Assembly (NCBI GenBank): GCA_021199355.1
Contig: JAJQIF010000009.1
Location: 487,792 to 551,791 of the forward strand
DNA length: 64,000 nt
Direction of reading: 5' to 3'
Origin: Oscillospiraceae bacterium
GTDB taxonomy: Bacteria > Bacillota > Clostridia > Oscillospirales > Ruminococcaceae
Part shown: positions 50,871 to 61,405 of the stretch, one piece after another
Layout: each line of letters starts with the position of its first letter
How positions within the stretch are numbered: the first letter of the stretch is position 1
Translations under genes and position numbers: made by a program
The notes under the pieces: generated by a model
The model's database searches: none
Seen by the model: the letters and a program-made list of their open reading frames with translations, nothing else
What the model was told of the DNA's origin: nothing

Positions 50871-51719
50871 TTATTCCTCCGTTTCCAATTCAGCAAGCTG
50901 AGCCTGAAGCTCACTCATAGCCTGTTCATACTGTTCCTTGTTCGGTGCGGTTCCGTGCCATGAAACCTGATTCTCCATGAACGAAACGCCCTTACCCTTG
51001 ACGCTGGACATAACTATCATCACAGGCTGATTGACAACCGTCTCGGCTTCCTTGAATGCAGCATCCATACTGTCGAAATCGTGAGCATCCATAGCGATTA
51101 CATGCCAACCGAATGCGGAGAACTTATCGGTAATAGGATAAGGAGAGCAAACGTCGGAAATCTTGCCGTCAATCTGCAAGCCATTGTTATCAACGATAGC
51201 AACAAGATTGTCAAGCTTCTGCTGAGCTGCGAACATAGCAGCTTCCCAGACCTGTCCTTCTTCGATTTCGCCGTCGCCCAGAACACAGTATACATGATAA
51301 GTATCGTTTGTGAGCTTTGCGGAAAGAGCCATGCCGCAAGCGGCGGATATTCCCTGACCAAGAGAACCGGAGGACATATCAACACCCGGAATATGCTTCA
51401 TGTCGGGATGACCCTGAAGCATTGAACCGATGTGTCTTAAGCTCTTGAGCTCCTCAACGTCAAAATATCCTCTGTTAGCCAAGGTTGAGTAAAGAGCGGG
51501 AGCAGTGTGTCCCTTGGAAAGGACAAAGCGATCTCTGTCGGGAAGATCCGGCTTGTCGGGATATACATTCATCTTTGCGAAATAAAGATAAGTAAGAAGG
51601 TCAGCAATAGATAAAGAGCCCCCCGGGTGACCGCTCTTGGCGTTGTAAACACCCTCGATTATGCCCATTCTAACTTTGCATGCAGTTATACTGAGCTGTT
51701 TCTTTAGTAATTCGTCCAT
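50871..51719 (-). CDS. Transketolase, N-terminal subunit
   Basis: SGHPGGSLSIADLLTYLYF, LGDGEIEEGQVWEAAMFA, VDNNGLQIDG. Confidence 0.95.
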   Translation of the reverse strand: MDELLKKQLSITACKVRMGIIEGVYNAKSGHPGGSLSIADLLTYLYFAKMNVYPDKPDLPDRDRFVLSKGHTAPALYSTLANRGYFDVEELKSLRHIGSMLQGHPDMKHIPGVDMSSGSLGQGISAACGMALSAKLTNDTYHVYCVLGDGEIEEGQVWEAAMFAAQQKLDNLVAIVDNNGLQIDGKISDVCSPYPITDKFSAFGWHVIAMDAHDFDSMDAAFKEAETVVNQPVMIVMSSVKGKGVSFMENQVSWHGTAPNKEQYEQAMSELQAQLAELETEE

Positions 51720-51734
51720 AGAAAAACCTCCAAA

Positions 51735-52544
51735 TTATAATGTTGCCAATATAGCGAGTGCTTCCGCCATAGTATCCTCGGAGCAGGTGGATTTCAAGAC
51801 GTAATCCGCCGCTTCCTTCACAGCAGGCTGTGAATCTGATGGGCAAAAGCTTATATCAGATGCTTTGAGCATCTCAATATCATTGTCATAATCTCCTGCG
51901 GAGATAATTAATTTATTGTCAAGCGATATTGCTTGACACATTTCCTTAAGAGCACTTCCCTTTGACACATTCTCAGGCAGTAGCTCCAGAAAATAGGGAC
52001 AGCTTCTTACAAATCTTACTCCCATGCCGTCAAACTTACAGACGTACTTCATGAGCTTGTCAATGACCTCAACACTGTCAGCAAACAAAAGCTTGCACCA
52101 AGGCTCGGTAACTTCGTCGCCCGATGCCTTCTTTATATAACTGACCTGAAGAATCTCATGATGCCACTTTTCAGCATCGTTGAGATTAAGATAGTACTGT
52201 CCCTCGAAAGTGAATATTTCAGGAGCGATGCCGGGAAATGTCGAAAATATGTCCTTGAGAATATCTCTTGCACAATCGGGCAGATATGTAGAAGAAAGAA
52301 TCTTATCTTGATGATAATCATAAACAATGCAACCATTGTAAAGTATCAACGGAAGGTCAATATCCAGAATGCTCAGATACTTTCTCATTGTGTGGATGGG
52401 TCTGCCGGTTGCGACTCCAAAAAGCCCTCCGGAATTTCTGTAATCGGAAATAGCTCTTAAGTTCCCTTCCGACACTGTTTTATCAGGCGCCAGAAGAGTC
52501 CCATCCATATCCGTTACGAAAATAGTCTTGTCAAGTTCTATCAT
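51735..52544 (-). CDS. HAD superfamily hydrolase, Cof-like
   Basis: FVTDMDGTLLAPDK, ATGRPIHTM, SAGDYDNDIEML. Confidence 0.93.
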   Translation of the reverse strand: MIELDKTIFVTDMDGTLLAPDKTVSEGNLRAISDYRNSGGLFGVATGRPIHTMRKYLSILDIDLPLILYNGCIVYDYHQDKILSSTYLPDCARDILKDIFSTFPGIAPEIFTFEGQYYLNLNDAEKWHHEILQVSYIKKASGDEVTEPWCKLLFADSVEVIDKLMKYVCKFDGMGVRFVRSCPYFLELLPENVSKGSALKEMCQAISLDNKLIISAGDYDNDIEMLKASDISFCPSDSQPAVKEAADYVLKSTCSEDTMAEALAILATL

Positions 52545-53476
52545 ATACAGTCTCTCATTTTCTCGAGGAGCTTCGAAAAGTATTCCGGAAGCCCGCTTGT
52601 AAATTCAAGATATTCCCCTGTGACAGGATGAATAAATCCTATCTTTCTTGCGTGAAGGCATTGTCCTTCACAGCCTTTATACGGTTTCCCATAAACATCA
52701 TCGCCCAAAATCGGATGCCCGATATAAGCGGAATGTACTCTTATCTGATGAGTTCTACCCGTTTCCAATCTGAAATTTACATAAGAACATGTTCCGAGCG
52801 TACGCTCATGCAGTTCCTCTAAAACGGCGTAGTGAGTTATTGCAGGTCTTGAATTCGATTCAGTCACGCACATACGCTTGCGATTGTTCTTATCGCGTCC
52901 GATAGGTGCATCAATCGTGCCTGTCGGCTCCTTAAATCTTCCACCAGTGCAGATAGCTTCATACTCTCTCGTAAAACTGTGCTCTTTAATCTGCTCAGCA
53001 AGCCCAAGATGTGCTTTGTCAGTCTTGGCGACGATCAGAAGACCGCTCGTGTTCTTGTCTATTCTGTGAACGATTCCCGGGCGGATAACGCCATTTATGC
53101 CGGAAAGCTCGCCTTTGCAGTGCCAAAGAAGCGCATTTACTAGCGTCCCCTGATAGTTCCCTGCGGCAGGGTGTACAACCATGCCCTTCGGCTTATTGAC
53201 AACCAACAGGTCCGCATCCTCGTAAACTATATCAAGCGGAATATCCTCCGGCTCAACCGATAGACCGACCGGTTCGGGAACAGTCAGCGCAACCTCATCA
53301 CCTGCATTCAGCTTAGTGCTCTTTGAAGCAACCTTGCCGTTCACAAGAACATTGCCGTCATCAATCAGCTTCGCCGCAAAGGAACGAGTTATATCAACAT
53401 CATCCTGTGAAGCAAGCCATATGTCAAGCCTTTCGCCTTCACAGTCGCTGTCAACGACTAAATCGTATCGTGTCAC
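52541..53476 (-). CDS. rluD: RluA/RluD family pseudouridine synthase
   Basis: S4 domain, RIDKNTSGLLIVAKTDKAH, LETGRTHQIRVH. Confidence 0.95.
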   Translation of the reverse strand: MTRYDLVVDSDCEGERLDIWLASQDDVDITRSFAAKLIDDGNVLVNGKVASKSTKLNAGDEVALTVPEPVGLSVEPEDIPLDIVYEDADLLVVNKPKGMVVHPAAGNYQGTLVNALLWHCKGELSGINGVIRPGIVHRIDKNTSGLLIVAKTDKAHLGLAEQIKEHSFTREYEAICTGGRFKEPTGTIDAPIGRDKNNRKRMCVTESNSRPAITHYAVLEELHERTLGTCSYVNFRLETGRTHQIRVHSAYIGHPILGDDVYGKPYKGCEGQCLHARKIGFIHPVTGEYLEFTSGLPEYFSKLLEKMRDCI

Positions 53477-54051
53477 TTATCTTCACCCTGAGATAATTCT
53501 TCGTTTTCGTTGATCTCTGCAACCTCGTCAGCCTTTGCAAGCTTCTTCGCTTTGGATTCCTTTGATTCCTGCCAGATGTAAATCAGGCAGAGACCGATTC
53601 CCCCGACAACAACACACATATCCGCGAAGTTGAACACCGGGAAATCAATAAAATCCAAGGCGATATAGTCGACAACGCCTGAAAATTCGGAATCTATAAG
53701 CATTCTGAATCTGTCTATCAGGTTTCCGACACCGCCACCGATAACCAACGAAAGTGCAAGATATTCAAGAGTTCCTATTTTCTTGTGCTTGATAACCATA
53801 TAGATAAGTATGCCTATCAACACAATCGAAGTAAATGCAATCAGGAAGATTGTCTGACCACCGAGAATGCTCCAACCGGCACCGTCATTACGAATGTGGG
53901 TAATGCTGAATATATCGAAGTTTCCTATTGAGAAAGTCCAATATCTGTGGATAACCGATGTGCACAGTTCAAAATTCGTGGATACATAAAGCTTCAGAAG
54001 CTGGTCAAGCACAACGAGCAATCCTGCAAGGATTAACGAGAGAATCAGCAA
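53473..54051 (-). CDS. lspA: Lipoprotein signal peptidase
   Basis: GGGVGNLIDR and FNFADMCVVVGGIGL catalytic motifs; charged C-terminal extension. Confidence 0.95.
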   Translation of the reverse strand: MLILSLILAGLLVVLDQLLKLYVSTNFELCTSVIHRYWTFSIGNFDIFSITHIRNDGAGWSILGGQTIFLIAFTSIVLIGILIYMVIKHKKIGTLEYLALSLVIGGGVGNLIDRFRMLIDSEFSGVVDYIALDFIDFPVFNFADMCVVVGGIGLCLIYIWQESKESKAKKLAKADEVAEINENEELSQGEDK

Positions 54052-54119
54052 ATAAACACATCCTTAACTACAATGACCGGCTGCCGCTATAACGGCAGCA
54101 GCCGAACAAGTTATTTCAC

Positions 54120-56921
54120 TTACGCTTCTGCGGACATATTGGATACCGTCTCAGCACAACGCTTGCAGAGCGTGGGATGTTCATGTGAGCATCCGACTTC
54201 ATCGGAGTAAATCCAGCAACGTTCGCACTTCTCACCTTCCGCCTTCCTGACAGTAAAGCCAAGTCCGGTTGTCTCGCCGGTGAATTCGGGAGTGCCATCA
54301 CGCTCAATATCAACCTTAGAAACGATAAGAACAGTCGGAAGCAAATCCTTGACAGCCTCGAGTTTATCGTAGCTGTCACCTGCAGTGATAGTAACGCTCG
54401 CCTCAAGTGAAGAACCGATTACCTTCTCTGCTCTCTTAAGCTCGAGAGCCTTCTTTGCGTCAACTCTGAGATTATAGATATAATCCCACTTGTCGGTAAA
54501 GTCACTGTCGAAGGTGAGCCCCGACACCTTGGGCATATCGTTGAGGAATACGCTCTCTGGATTTTCGGATGAAGAGTGCTTCATGTAGGACCAGATTTCA
54601 TCGGCGGTGAACGAAAGAATCGGTGCCAAGAGACGTGCCAGAGCGGAGAGAATCAGATACATAGCAGTCTGAGCCGAACGTCTCGCCTTTGAATCCACAG
54701 CTTCGCAATAGAGCCTGTCCTTTATAATATCGAGGTAGAAGTTACTCATGTCAACAACGCAGAAGTTGTGAATGGAGTGAACTACAATGTGGAAATCAAA
54801 AGCATTGTATGCTTCGTCAACCTTGGTGATAAGATTGTCGAGCTTCATAATAGCCCACTTATCAATCTCCTCAAGGTCTTCAAGCGCTACTGCCTGAGTA
54901 TCAAAGTCAAAGCCACCCTGATTGGATATATTGCCCAAGATAAATCTTGCGGTATTTCTTATCTTCTTATAGGAATCGGAGAGCTGACCTAAGATCTCCT
55001 TCGAGATTCTTATATCAGCATGATAATCGCTCGAAGCCGCCCAAAGTCTCAGGATGTCAGCACCGTTCTTGTCATAAATCTCGTGAGGCTCAATACCGTT
55101 GCCGAGAGACTTGTGCATCGCCTTGCCTTCTCCATCAACAACCCAACCGTGCGTGCAGACAGCCTTATAAGGAGCCTTGCCGTTTACTACAACGGAGGTA
55201 AGAAGCGAAGACTGGAACCATCCTCTGTACTGGTCTGCGCCCTCGAGATAGAGGTCTGCAGGAGAAGAAAGTCCTTCTCTCTGGTCGAGAACAGCTGTAT
55301 GAGTTACACCCGAGTCGAACCAGACATCCATGATGTCGGTTTCCTTGGTGAACTCGCCACATCCACACTCGCACTTGACGCTTGCTGGAATAAATTCGCT
55401 TGCTTCGTGCTTATACCAACCGTCAGAGCCTTCACGTCTGAACAAATCAGAAATAGCCTTTATGGTTTCGTCGTTTATAATCGGCTTACCGCAATCCTTG
55501 CAGTATACAATCGGAATAGGAACGCCCCATGTACGTTGGCGGGAAATGCACCAGTCGGAACGGTCCATTACCATCCCCTTGATTCTGTCCTCGCCCCATG
55601 CGGGAATCCACTGAACATCCTCGATAGCCTTAACGGTCTCTTTCTTGTAATCCTCGACTGAGCAGAACCACTGCTCGGTGGCTCTGAACAAGATAGGAGA
55701 TTTGCATCTCCAGCAGTGAGGATACTGGTGCACAATCTTGCTCGATGCAAACATTGCACCGGTTTCGATAAGGTGTTTGGAAATTGCCTTGTTAGCTTCG
55801 TCCGTAGTGAGTCCTGCGAACTGTCCTGCTTCCTCGGTGAGAACGCCCTTGCCGTCAACAGCAACGATTATTCCGACCTCATCATACTTCTTCGCAATCT
55901 CAAAGTCGTCAACACCATAGCCTGGAGCGGTATGAACGCAACCCGTACCACTGTCAAGTGTTACATGGTCGCCGACAATAACGAGGGAAAGTCTGTCCAT
56001 AAACGGATGCTGAGCAGTGCAATATTCGAGCTCCTTACCTGTGAACGAGCCGATTGTCGTGTATTCGGTAATTCCTGCGGCGGCAAGAGTAGGCTCGATA
56101 AGCTCACGAGCCATTACATAATTCTCGCCGTTTGCCTGAACAATAGTGTACTCATACTCGGGACCCAAGCATATTGCCAGGTTACCAGGCAATGTCCAAG
56201 TAGTGGTGGTCCAGATTACGAAATAGGTGTTATCAAGGCTCAGACCAAGAGACGTGAAGAGCCCCTTGTCATCGACAACCTTGAACTTGACATAGATGGA
56301 AAGACACGGGTCATCCTGATACTCGATTTCAGCCTCTGCAAGAGCAGTCTGGCACTCGGGACACCAATAAACCGGCTTTAAGCCCTTGTAGATATAGCCC
56401 TTCTTAGCCATCTCGCCGAAGACCTCGACCTGTCTCGCCTCAAACTCAGGCTTCAATGTAAGATACGGGTCGTCAAAATCGCCGAGAACGCCGAGTCTCT
56501 TGAACTGAGTTCTCTGAGTATCGACATAGGTCATTGCAAACTCACGGCAATGCTTTCTGAGCTCAAGCGGAGGGATTGCACCGTTTTCAACGCCAATCTT
56601 CTTCATCGCCTTAAGCTCAATCGGGAGACCGTGGGTATCCCAACCGGGAACATAATTGGCACAATAACCGCTCATATTCTTCTGCTTGACGATTATATCC
56701 TTGAGAACCTTATTAAGAGCGGTTCCCAGATGGATATCACCATTTGCATAGGGCGGTCCATCGTGAAGAATGTACGAGGGACGCCCCTCATTCTTTTTGA
56801 GTATCTTCTTGTATAAGCCTTCTTTGTCCCAATTTTCGACCATCGGCGGCTCTTTTGTCGCCAGATTACCCCTCATGGGATAGTCGGTCTCCGGGAGATT
56901 CAAGGTCTTGTTATAGTCCAT
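54120..56921 (-). CDS. ileS: Isoleucyl-tRNA synthetase
   Basis: HDGPPYANGDIHLGTALNKVLKD, KMSKS-like AMHKSLGN, C-terminal CERCW...CKRC zinc finger. Confidence 0.98.
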   Translation of the reverse strand: MDYNKTLNLPETDYPMRGNLATKEPPMVENWDKEGLYKKILKKNEGRPSYILHDGPPYANGDIHLGTALNKVLKDIIVKQKNMSGYCANYVPGWDTHGLPIELKAMKKIGVENGAIPPLELRKHCREFAMTYVDTQRTQFKRLGVLGDFDDPYLTLKPEFEARQVEVFGEMAKKGYIYKGLKPVYWCPECQTALAEAEIEYQDDPCLSIYVKFKVVDDKGLFTSLGLSLDNTYFVIWTTTTWTLPGNLAICLGPEYEYTIVQANGENYVMARELIEPTLAAAGITEYTTIGSFTGKELEYCTAQHPFMDRLSLVIVGDHVTLDSGTGCVHTAPGYGVDDFEIAKKYDEVGIIVAVDGKGVLTEEAGQFAGLTTDEANKAISKHLIETGAMFASSKIVHQYPHCWRCKSPILFRATEQWFCSVEDYKKETVKAIEDVQWIPAWGEDRIKGMVMDRSDWCISRQRTWGVPIPIVYCKDCGKPIINDETIKAISDLFRREGSDGWYKHEASEFIPASVKCECGCGEFTKETDIMDVWFDSGVTHTAVLDQREGLSSPADLYLEGADQYRGWFQSSLLTSVVVNGKAPYKAVCTHGWVVDGEGKAMHKSLGNGIEPHEIYDKNGADILRLWAASSDYHADIRISKEILGQLSDSYKKIRNTARFILGNISNQGGFDFDTQAVALEDLEEIDKWAIMKLDNLITKVDEAYNAFDFHIVVHSIHNFCVVDMSNFYLDIIKDRLYCEAVDSKARRSAQTAMYLILSALARLLAPILSFTADEIWSYMKHSSSENPESVFLNDMPKVSGLTFDSDFTDKWDYIYNLRVDAKKALELKRAEKVIGSSLEASVTITAGDSYDKLEAVKDLLPTVLIVSKVDIERDGTPEFTGETTGLGFTVRKAEGEKCERCWIYSDEVGCSHEHPTLCKRCAETVSNMSAEA

Positions 56922-56945
56922 ATCCTTTTTACCCCTTAGTAATGA

Positions 56946-57782
56946 TTATTTCTTATTAGGTGAATTATGACCGAATTTCAATTCTTCGGACGAAAACTCC
57001 TGCTTTTTGTACATGGATTCATCAAATCCGAATGCCCTGCGCTTATCGGTTGCCGACTTGGTCTGTTGAGTTGGCTTTTCGGCAGTGCTAGCTGTAGCAT
57101 TAACTGTGGCATTAGCCGTAACTTTAGTCGTAGCTTCTGGAGCGGCAGATGCAGCTTCAGTAGGCTTCTCAACGGACTGTGCAGGAGCTTGAGCGGCAGG
57201 CTTTATCTGACCGGACACAATCTTAGATATTTCCTCGTCGGAAAGTTCAGGAAGATTAGAAACAACCCTGATTTGCTCGTTGAGAACAAGAAGAACCTTC
57301 TTCTTGAAGTCGGAAATCTCGACCTTCATTTTATTCAGCTTGTCCGTCTGCATCTCGGTCTGGGTCTTCGAAGCGGCTACGACAGCATTCATCTTGTCGT
57401 TTTCTTCCTTGATTGCAACAGCAATCTTTTCAACCTCCGAGCGCTTTAAGGCTTCGCAGTCATTGGAAATATCGGCAAGAAGAGCATCTCTCTGTGCCTG
57501 AGCATCGGCTATTATCTTATCGGCTTCTGCACGGGCATCGGCTATAATCTTATTTCCTTGCTTCTGAGAAACCAAGATAGCATCTCTGATGGCATCCTCA
57601 TCATTTCTGTATTCGTTAATTCGCTCGACAAGCTTGATGATCTTTGCCTCGCTCTCTTCCTTTTCCTTAGTCGCGTTTGAAAGAGCTATGGCAACATCCT
57701 TAAGATACTCGTCGACTTCTTCTGGCTTATAGCCGAAGGTTGCTTTTTCGAACTTCTTTGTGGCAATGTCTTTGGCGTTCAT
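56946..57782 (-). CDS. divIVA: DivIVA domain-containing protein (start corrected)
   Basis: NAKDIATKKFEKATFGYKPEEVDEYL, coiled coil, Ala/Thr-rich C-terminus. Confidence 0.93.
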   Translation of the reverse strand: MNAKDIATKKFEKATFGYKPEEVDEYLKDVAIALSNATKEKEESEAKIIKLVERINEYRNDEDAIRDAILVSQKQGNKIIADARAEADKIIADAQAQRDALLADISNDCEALKRSEVEKIAVAIKEENDKMNAVVAASKTQTEMQTDKLNKMKVEISDFKKKVLLVLNEQIRVVSNLPELSDEEISKIVSGQIKPAAQAPAQSVEKPTEAASAAPEATTKVTANATVNATASTAEKPTQQTKSATDKRRAFGFDESMYKKQEFSSEELKFGHNSPNKK

Positions 57783-57792
57783 ATTGTCCTCC

Positions 57793-58578
57793 TTATTTGA
57801 ACTTATATATTGTAATGAAAATTCTGTCTTTCTTAGACATACCGCCGACACGATTCAGGACAAACTTCCCATTCCCGCGCAGTGAGAACACATCACCCTC
57901 GTCGACCTTTTCACTAGGGTCGAAAATCATAAGGTGGTTCAGCAGCACTCCTTCGGAACGAATAAGTGCCTGCGTTTTCTCACGCGAAAGTCCGATCGCA
58001 TCGGACAGAACGGCATCAATTCTCAGAGACTTGACTGTCGCGTTTATGGCTTCGAATTTCTTTTCCGGAATATCCGCTTCGGAAAAATCATGACTTACCG
58101 TCACACCGACTCCGCCGATTTTGGAGACTTCTTCAACAATCGGAAGAACAGAGTTCATAACGAACACCACGGTGCGCTTTTCACCCACCAGAATATCGCC
58201 GAGCATCTCGCGCTTGATATTCAAAGACATAAGTGTCCCGAGAAAATCGCGATGAGTAAGCGAGCCGATATCTCTTCCGCTGAAAACGACAGGAGAAAAA
58301 GGCACAGTACGCCCATATCCGGAGAAGACAATTACTCGTCTTTCTGCCGCATCATACCCACCAAGGAACTCATAGTCTGGCAAATCCCCGCTATCGTGGG
58401 CATATTGTTCGAGCGACAGACTACAAAGAGCAAGCTGCCTTTCGTCCAAAAAGCAACCTGACCTTGAAAGTCCCGACGCAAAGCTCGCACGACCGAGATC
58501 GATAATATGCCGTATCAGAACCCTCTCATCGTCATTTACCGACGACAAAAGTCTTTGCCTGTGGCAGTCATTCTCCAT
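57793..58578 (-). CDS. ylmH: YlmH family RNA-binding S4 protein
   Basis: SGYGRTVPFSPVVFSG, C-terminal S4 domain; in ylm cluster. Confidence 0.88.
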   Translation of the reverse strand: MENDCHRQRLLSSVNDDERVLIRHIIDLGRASFASGLSRSGCFLDERQLALCSLSLEQYAHDSGDLPDYEFLGGYDAAERRVIVFSGYGRTVPFSPVVFSGRDIGSLTHRDFLGTLMSLNIKREMLGDILVGEKRTVVFVMNSVLPIVEEVSKIGGVGVTVSHDFSEADIPEKKFEAINATVKSLRIDAVLSDAIGLSREKTQALIRSEGVLLNHLMIFDPSEKVDEGDVFSLRGNGKFVLNRVGGMSKKDRIFITIYKFK

Positions 58579-58580
58579 TA

Positions 58581-59006
58581 TCAGAAGCTGTAACCGTTAT
58601 TCTCAAGCTCGCTCATCAAGTCAACGCCACTGAAACCGACATTCTTCGGCATGATGACGAATGTCTTTGAAGCGGTCATTTTGATAGAAGCGCCATTTGC
58701 ATATGCAACTCCCGAAAGAAAGTCCATAATGCGCTTTGCATCCTCTGCCTTGACCTGCTCAAGGTTAAGAAGAACCGTCTTCTGATGGTTCAGGTCGTCG
58801 CCGATGGACTTAACCTCAGAAAAGTCGGTAGGACGAGAGAGAACAATCTGCACGGTTGCAGTTGTATTGATCTTAACCTCTCTGTTTCTTCTTTCCTGAG
58901 CGACATCGACTGTTTCAACTTCGTTTTCTTCATCGACAAGAGGCTCGTAATCCTCGCCTTCCTCTTCCCCGATTAAGAAGTTCTTGATAGAATCTAACAC
59001 ACTCAT
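58581..59006 (-). CDS. sepF: Cell division protein SepF (start corrected)
   Basis: VLSRPTDFSEVKSIGDDLNHQKTVLLNLEQVKAEDAKRIMDFLSGVAYANG. Confidence 0.95.
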   Translation of the reverse strand: MSVLDSIKNFLIGEEEGEDYEPLVDEENEVETVDVAQERRNREVKINTTATVQIVLSRPTDFSEVKSIGDDLNHQKTVLLNLEQVKAEDAKRIMDFLSGVAYANGASIKMTASKTFVIMPKNVGFSGVDLMSELENNGYSF

Positions 59007-59064
59007 AATGTACCTCCGCATTTATTTATATAGCGATAAAAAACAAATATATCTATACCCCTCT

Positions 59065-59093
59065 ATTATCATATATTTCGGCGCAAATGTCAA
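59065..59093 (-). promoter_or_regulatory. Sigma-A-like promoter of the sepF-ylmH-divIVA block
   Basis: Minus strand TTGACA-N17-GATAAT upstream of sepF. Confidence 0.55.
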
Positions 59094-59147
59094 GACAAAA
59101 TATGAAAAAATGATACGTTCGGACTGTCAATAGTTACCTTCAGTCTC

Positions 59148-60443
59148 CTATACAGTATCTTCCGACTCCGAATCCTCACTTTCAGATACTTCCTCTTCCG
59201 AATCCTCCTCGGATGATTCGGATGTGCTCTGTCCCTCTGTCGTAGAAACCGGGTCAAGAAGAACGCTATCGTACAGAGTCAGATAACCGTCCTCCGTAGT
59301 GACTGCAGACAAAACGTAATCGTCGCCCTCATAGATTACATCTATAAGTCTGAACTCAGTCTGTCCACCGCTCACGACATACACACCCTTCTGACCGTTC
59401 TGGAATCTGATGGCGCTTCTCGAAACCTTGATGCCCGAATATGTGCCGAAGAGTATTTCAACATCTACCACCCTCGAAGCGGCAACGGTTTCGTCCATCT
59501 GATCGCAGGACAGAACAATTATTGCTTCATTGCCGTTTCCCGTGGCGGTTATTGACTCAACCGTTACGTCGTAAGTTTTTCCGACAGAGGTAAATGTCAG
59601 CTCGAAACTCTCGTTGACAAAATATCTGTCGTCGGTATAAATCACTCCGACCATGCTCCATTTATAATCAGAGAAAAGCTTTCCGATAACGTTTGAGCTT
59701 ATTGTCGTATCTTTCTGAGGAGAAGCAATTATACTTTTGATATCATCAACAGTCAGGTCAGATATTCCGTCTGTTGTCAGATCCGACTCGTAACCGTCCA
59801 CAACCGATGTAAAATATCCGGAGGATGAGGCGGTGACGGTCGCTACTGCGTTCACAAGCGAAACCTCCAAAGAATTCAGTCTTTCTGTCAGAACGCTTAT
59901 TCTGTCGGTATAGTCCTCTTCAACATTGGATGAGACATTAAGAATGCACATCAATTTCAGGAGATCAACCCTTTCGGAATTCAGGTCTTCGAAATTCTGA
60001 GTTTTTATATCGGCGATTATTTCCTTATACTGCTCGGAAATCTGTGTTGATATAAACTCAGGCTGGACATAATCGGTTGTGCCATTGTCCTGCGCTTTTT
60101 CAAGCGCTTCTATCTCTTCTTCAAGCTTTTCAATCTCGTGCCTGTTGTATATCTGCGTGTAAGAATTATATATCTTGGCTATAGAAGAGCCATTTGAGAC
60201 ACGGCTTCCGTCACCGATATCGTATGTAAGCACGCCATCTCCGAGATAGCTCGTGTATACCAAGGATTCATCGCGTACTATGACGCCTGTGAAGCTGAGT
60301 GTTTTACTGGTTGTGAAGAGCGTTGCATCCTCAGTGTCGGAATCTGCGGACATGGTGAGATATATCTGCGACAAAACTATCGCAAATATACAACCGAAGA
60401 TTACAACATATATCAAGAAGTCTCTAAGTCTTCTGAATCTCAC
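59148..60443 (-). CDS. HlyD-like membrane-anchored protein, orphan, acidic C-terminal tail
   Basis: Single N-terminal TM, coiled coil (HEIEKLEEEIEALEKAQ), HlyD-like domain (SRSAIRFQNGQKGVYVVSGG), tail SESSEEDSEEEVSESEDSESEDTV. Confidence 0.75.
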   Translation of the reverse strand: MRFRRLRDFLIYVVIFGCIFAIVLSQIYLTMSADSDTEDATLFTTSKTLSFTGVIVRDESLVYTSYLGDGVLTYDIGDGSRVSNGSSIAKIYNSYTQIYNRHEIEKLEEEIEALEKAQDNGTTDYVQPEFISTQISEQYKEIIADIKTQNFEDLNSERVDLLKLMCILNVSSNVEEDYTDRISVLTERLNSLEVSLVNAVATVTASSSGYFTSVVDGYESDLTTDGISDLTVDDIKSIIASPQKDTTISSNVIGKLFSDYKWSMVGVIYTDDRYFVNESFELTFTSVGKTYDVTVESITATGNGNEAIIVLSCDQMDETVAASRVVDVEILFGTYSGIKVSRSAIRFQNGQKGVYVVSGGQTEFRLIDVIYEGDDYVLSAVTTEDGYLTLYDSVLLDPVSTTEGQSTSESSEEDSEEEVSESEDSESEDTV

Positions 60444-60457
60444 TTGTTATCTGCCTT

Positions 60458-61402
60458 TCAGTATTTCTCGACGATACCGTTTCTTCTGATTATTTCCGAT
60501 GCAATTTCAAATTCACTCTCATCATTCGAAAGCAAATCTCTGTAAATCCAGTTTATTCTTTCGTCACGCCGGAACCATGTGAGCTGTCTCTTGGCGTATC
60601 TTCTCGAGTCCTGCTTGACATTTTCCACGCATTCTCCAAGCGATTTCTCACCTGCAAAATACGGTTTAAATTCTTTATATCCGATAGCCTGTCCGGCTGT
60701 TGCTACGTTCTCCATAGACAAAACCATTTTTGCCTCGTCCAAGAGCCCCATTTCAAGCATCCTGTCGACCCTGAGATTGACTCTTTCGTACAATAACTCT
60801 CTGTCCGAATAATTGAGTCCTATCATAATAGGGTCATACGGGCTTTCTTTTTGGGAAAGTTTATTTGCCTCAGTCATCGTAACGCCGGAGATTTTGTAAA
60901 CTTCAATGGCTCTTATTATTCTCGTGAGGTTATTCGGATGAAGCCTGTTTGCAGACTCAAGGTCAAATTCTCTCAGAATATCCAAAAGATATTCCCCGCC
61001 TTTTTCTTCTGCAAGCCTGGAAAGCTCTTCTCTCAGCTCTGTTGATGAGCAGGTTTCGTCAAAGCTTATGCCGTTTATCAGAGAAGATATATAAAGTCCG
61101 GTGCCGCCGCATACTATAGGCACCTTTCCCCTGTCTGCTATGTCACTAATGCACTCACCGGCAAGCCTCACATAATCAGCAACAGAAAACTCTTCCGAAA
61201 GGCTGAGGAAATCAATCATATGATGCCTGATTCCACGCATCTCTTCCGGCGTTGGCTTTGCGGTTGCAATGCTTATATCCTTGTAAATCTGCATGGAATC
61301 GGCAGAGACAACCTCTCCATCAAAACGCTCGGCGAGCGACACCGAAAGCTCCGTTTTTCCGGAAGCCGTAGGACCGCATATAACAATCAGCTTCTGCTTC
61401 AT
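60458..61402 (-). CDS. miaA: tRNA dimethylallyltransferase
   Basis: CGPTASGKTELSVSLAERF, SADSMQIYKDISIATAKPT, QDSRRYAKRQLTWFRRD. Confidence 0.97.
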   Translation of the reverse strand: MKQKLIVICGPTASGKTELSVSLAERFDGEVVSADSMQIYKDISIATAKPTPEEMRGIRHHMIDFLSLSEEFSVADYVRLAGECISDIADRGKVPIVCGGTGLYISSLINGISFDETCSSTELREELSRLAEEKGGEYLLDILREFDLESANRLHPNNLTRIIRAIEVYKISGVTMTEANKLSQKESPYDPIMIGLNYSDRELLYERVNLRVDRMLEMGLLDEAKMVLSMENVATAGQAIGYKEFKPYFAGEKSLGECVENVKQDSRRYAKRQLTWFRRDERINWIYRDLLSNDESEFEIASEIIRRNGIVEKY

Positions 61403-61405
61403 CTG

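Noticed and set aside
54078-54104. GC-rich dyad between ileS and lspA as a terminator
   Set aside because: Two competing short stems and no U-run; too weak to call a terminator.
55020-56381. Two long plus-strand ORFs (213 and 221 aa) within ileS
   Set aside because: Antisense to conserved ileS, no recognisable domain; shadow ORFs.
56922-56945. Possible T-box leader upstream of ileS
   Set aside because: Only 24 bp separate divIVA and ileS; no room for a T-box in the immediate leader.
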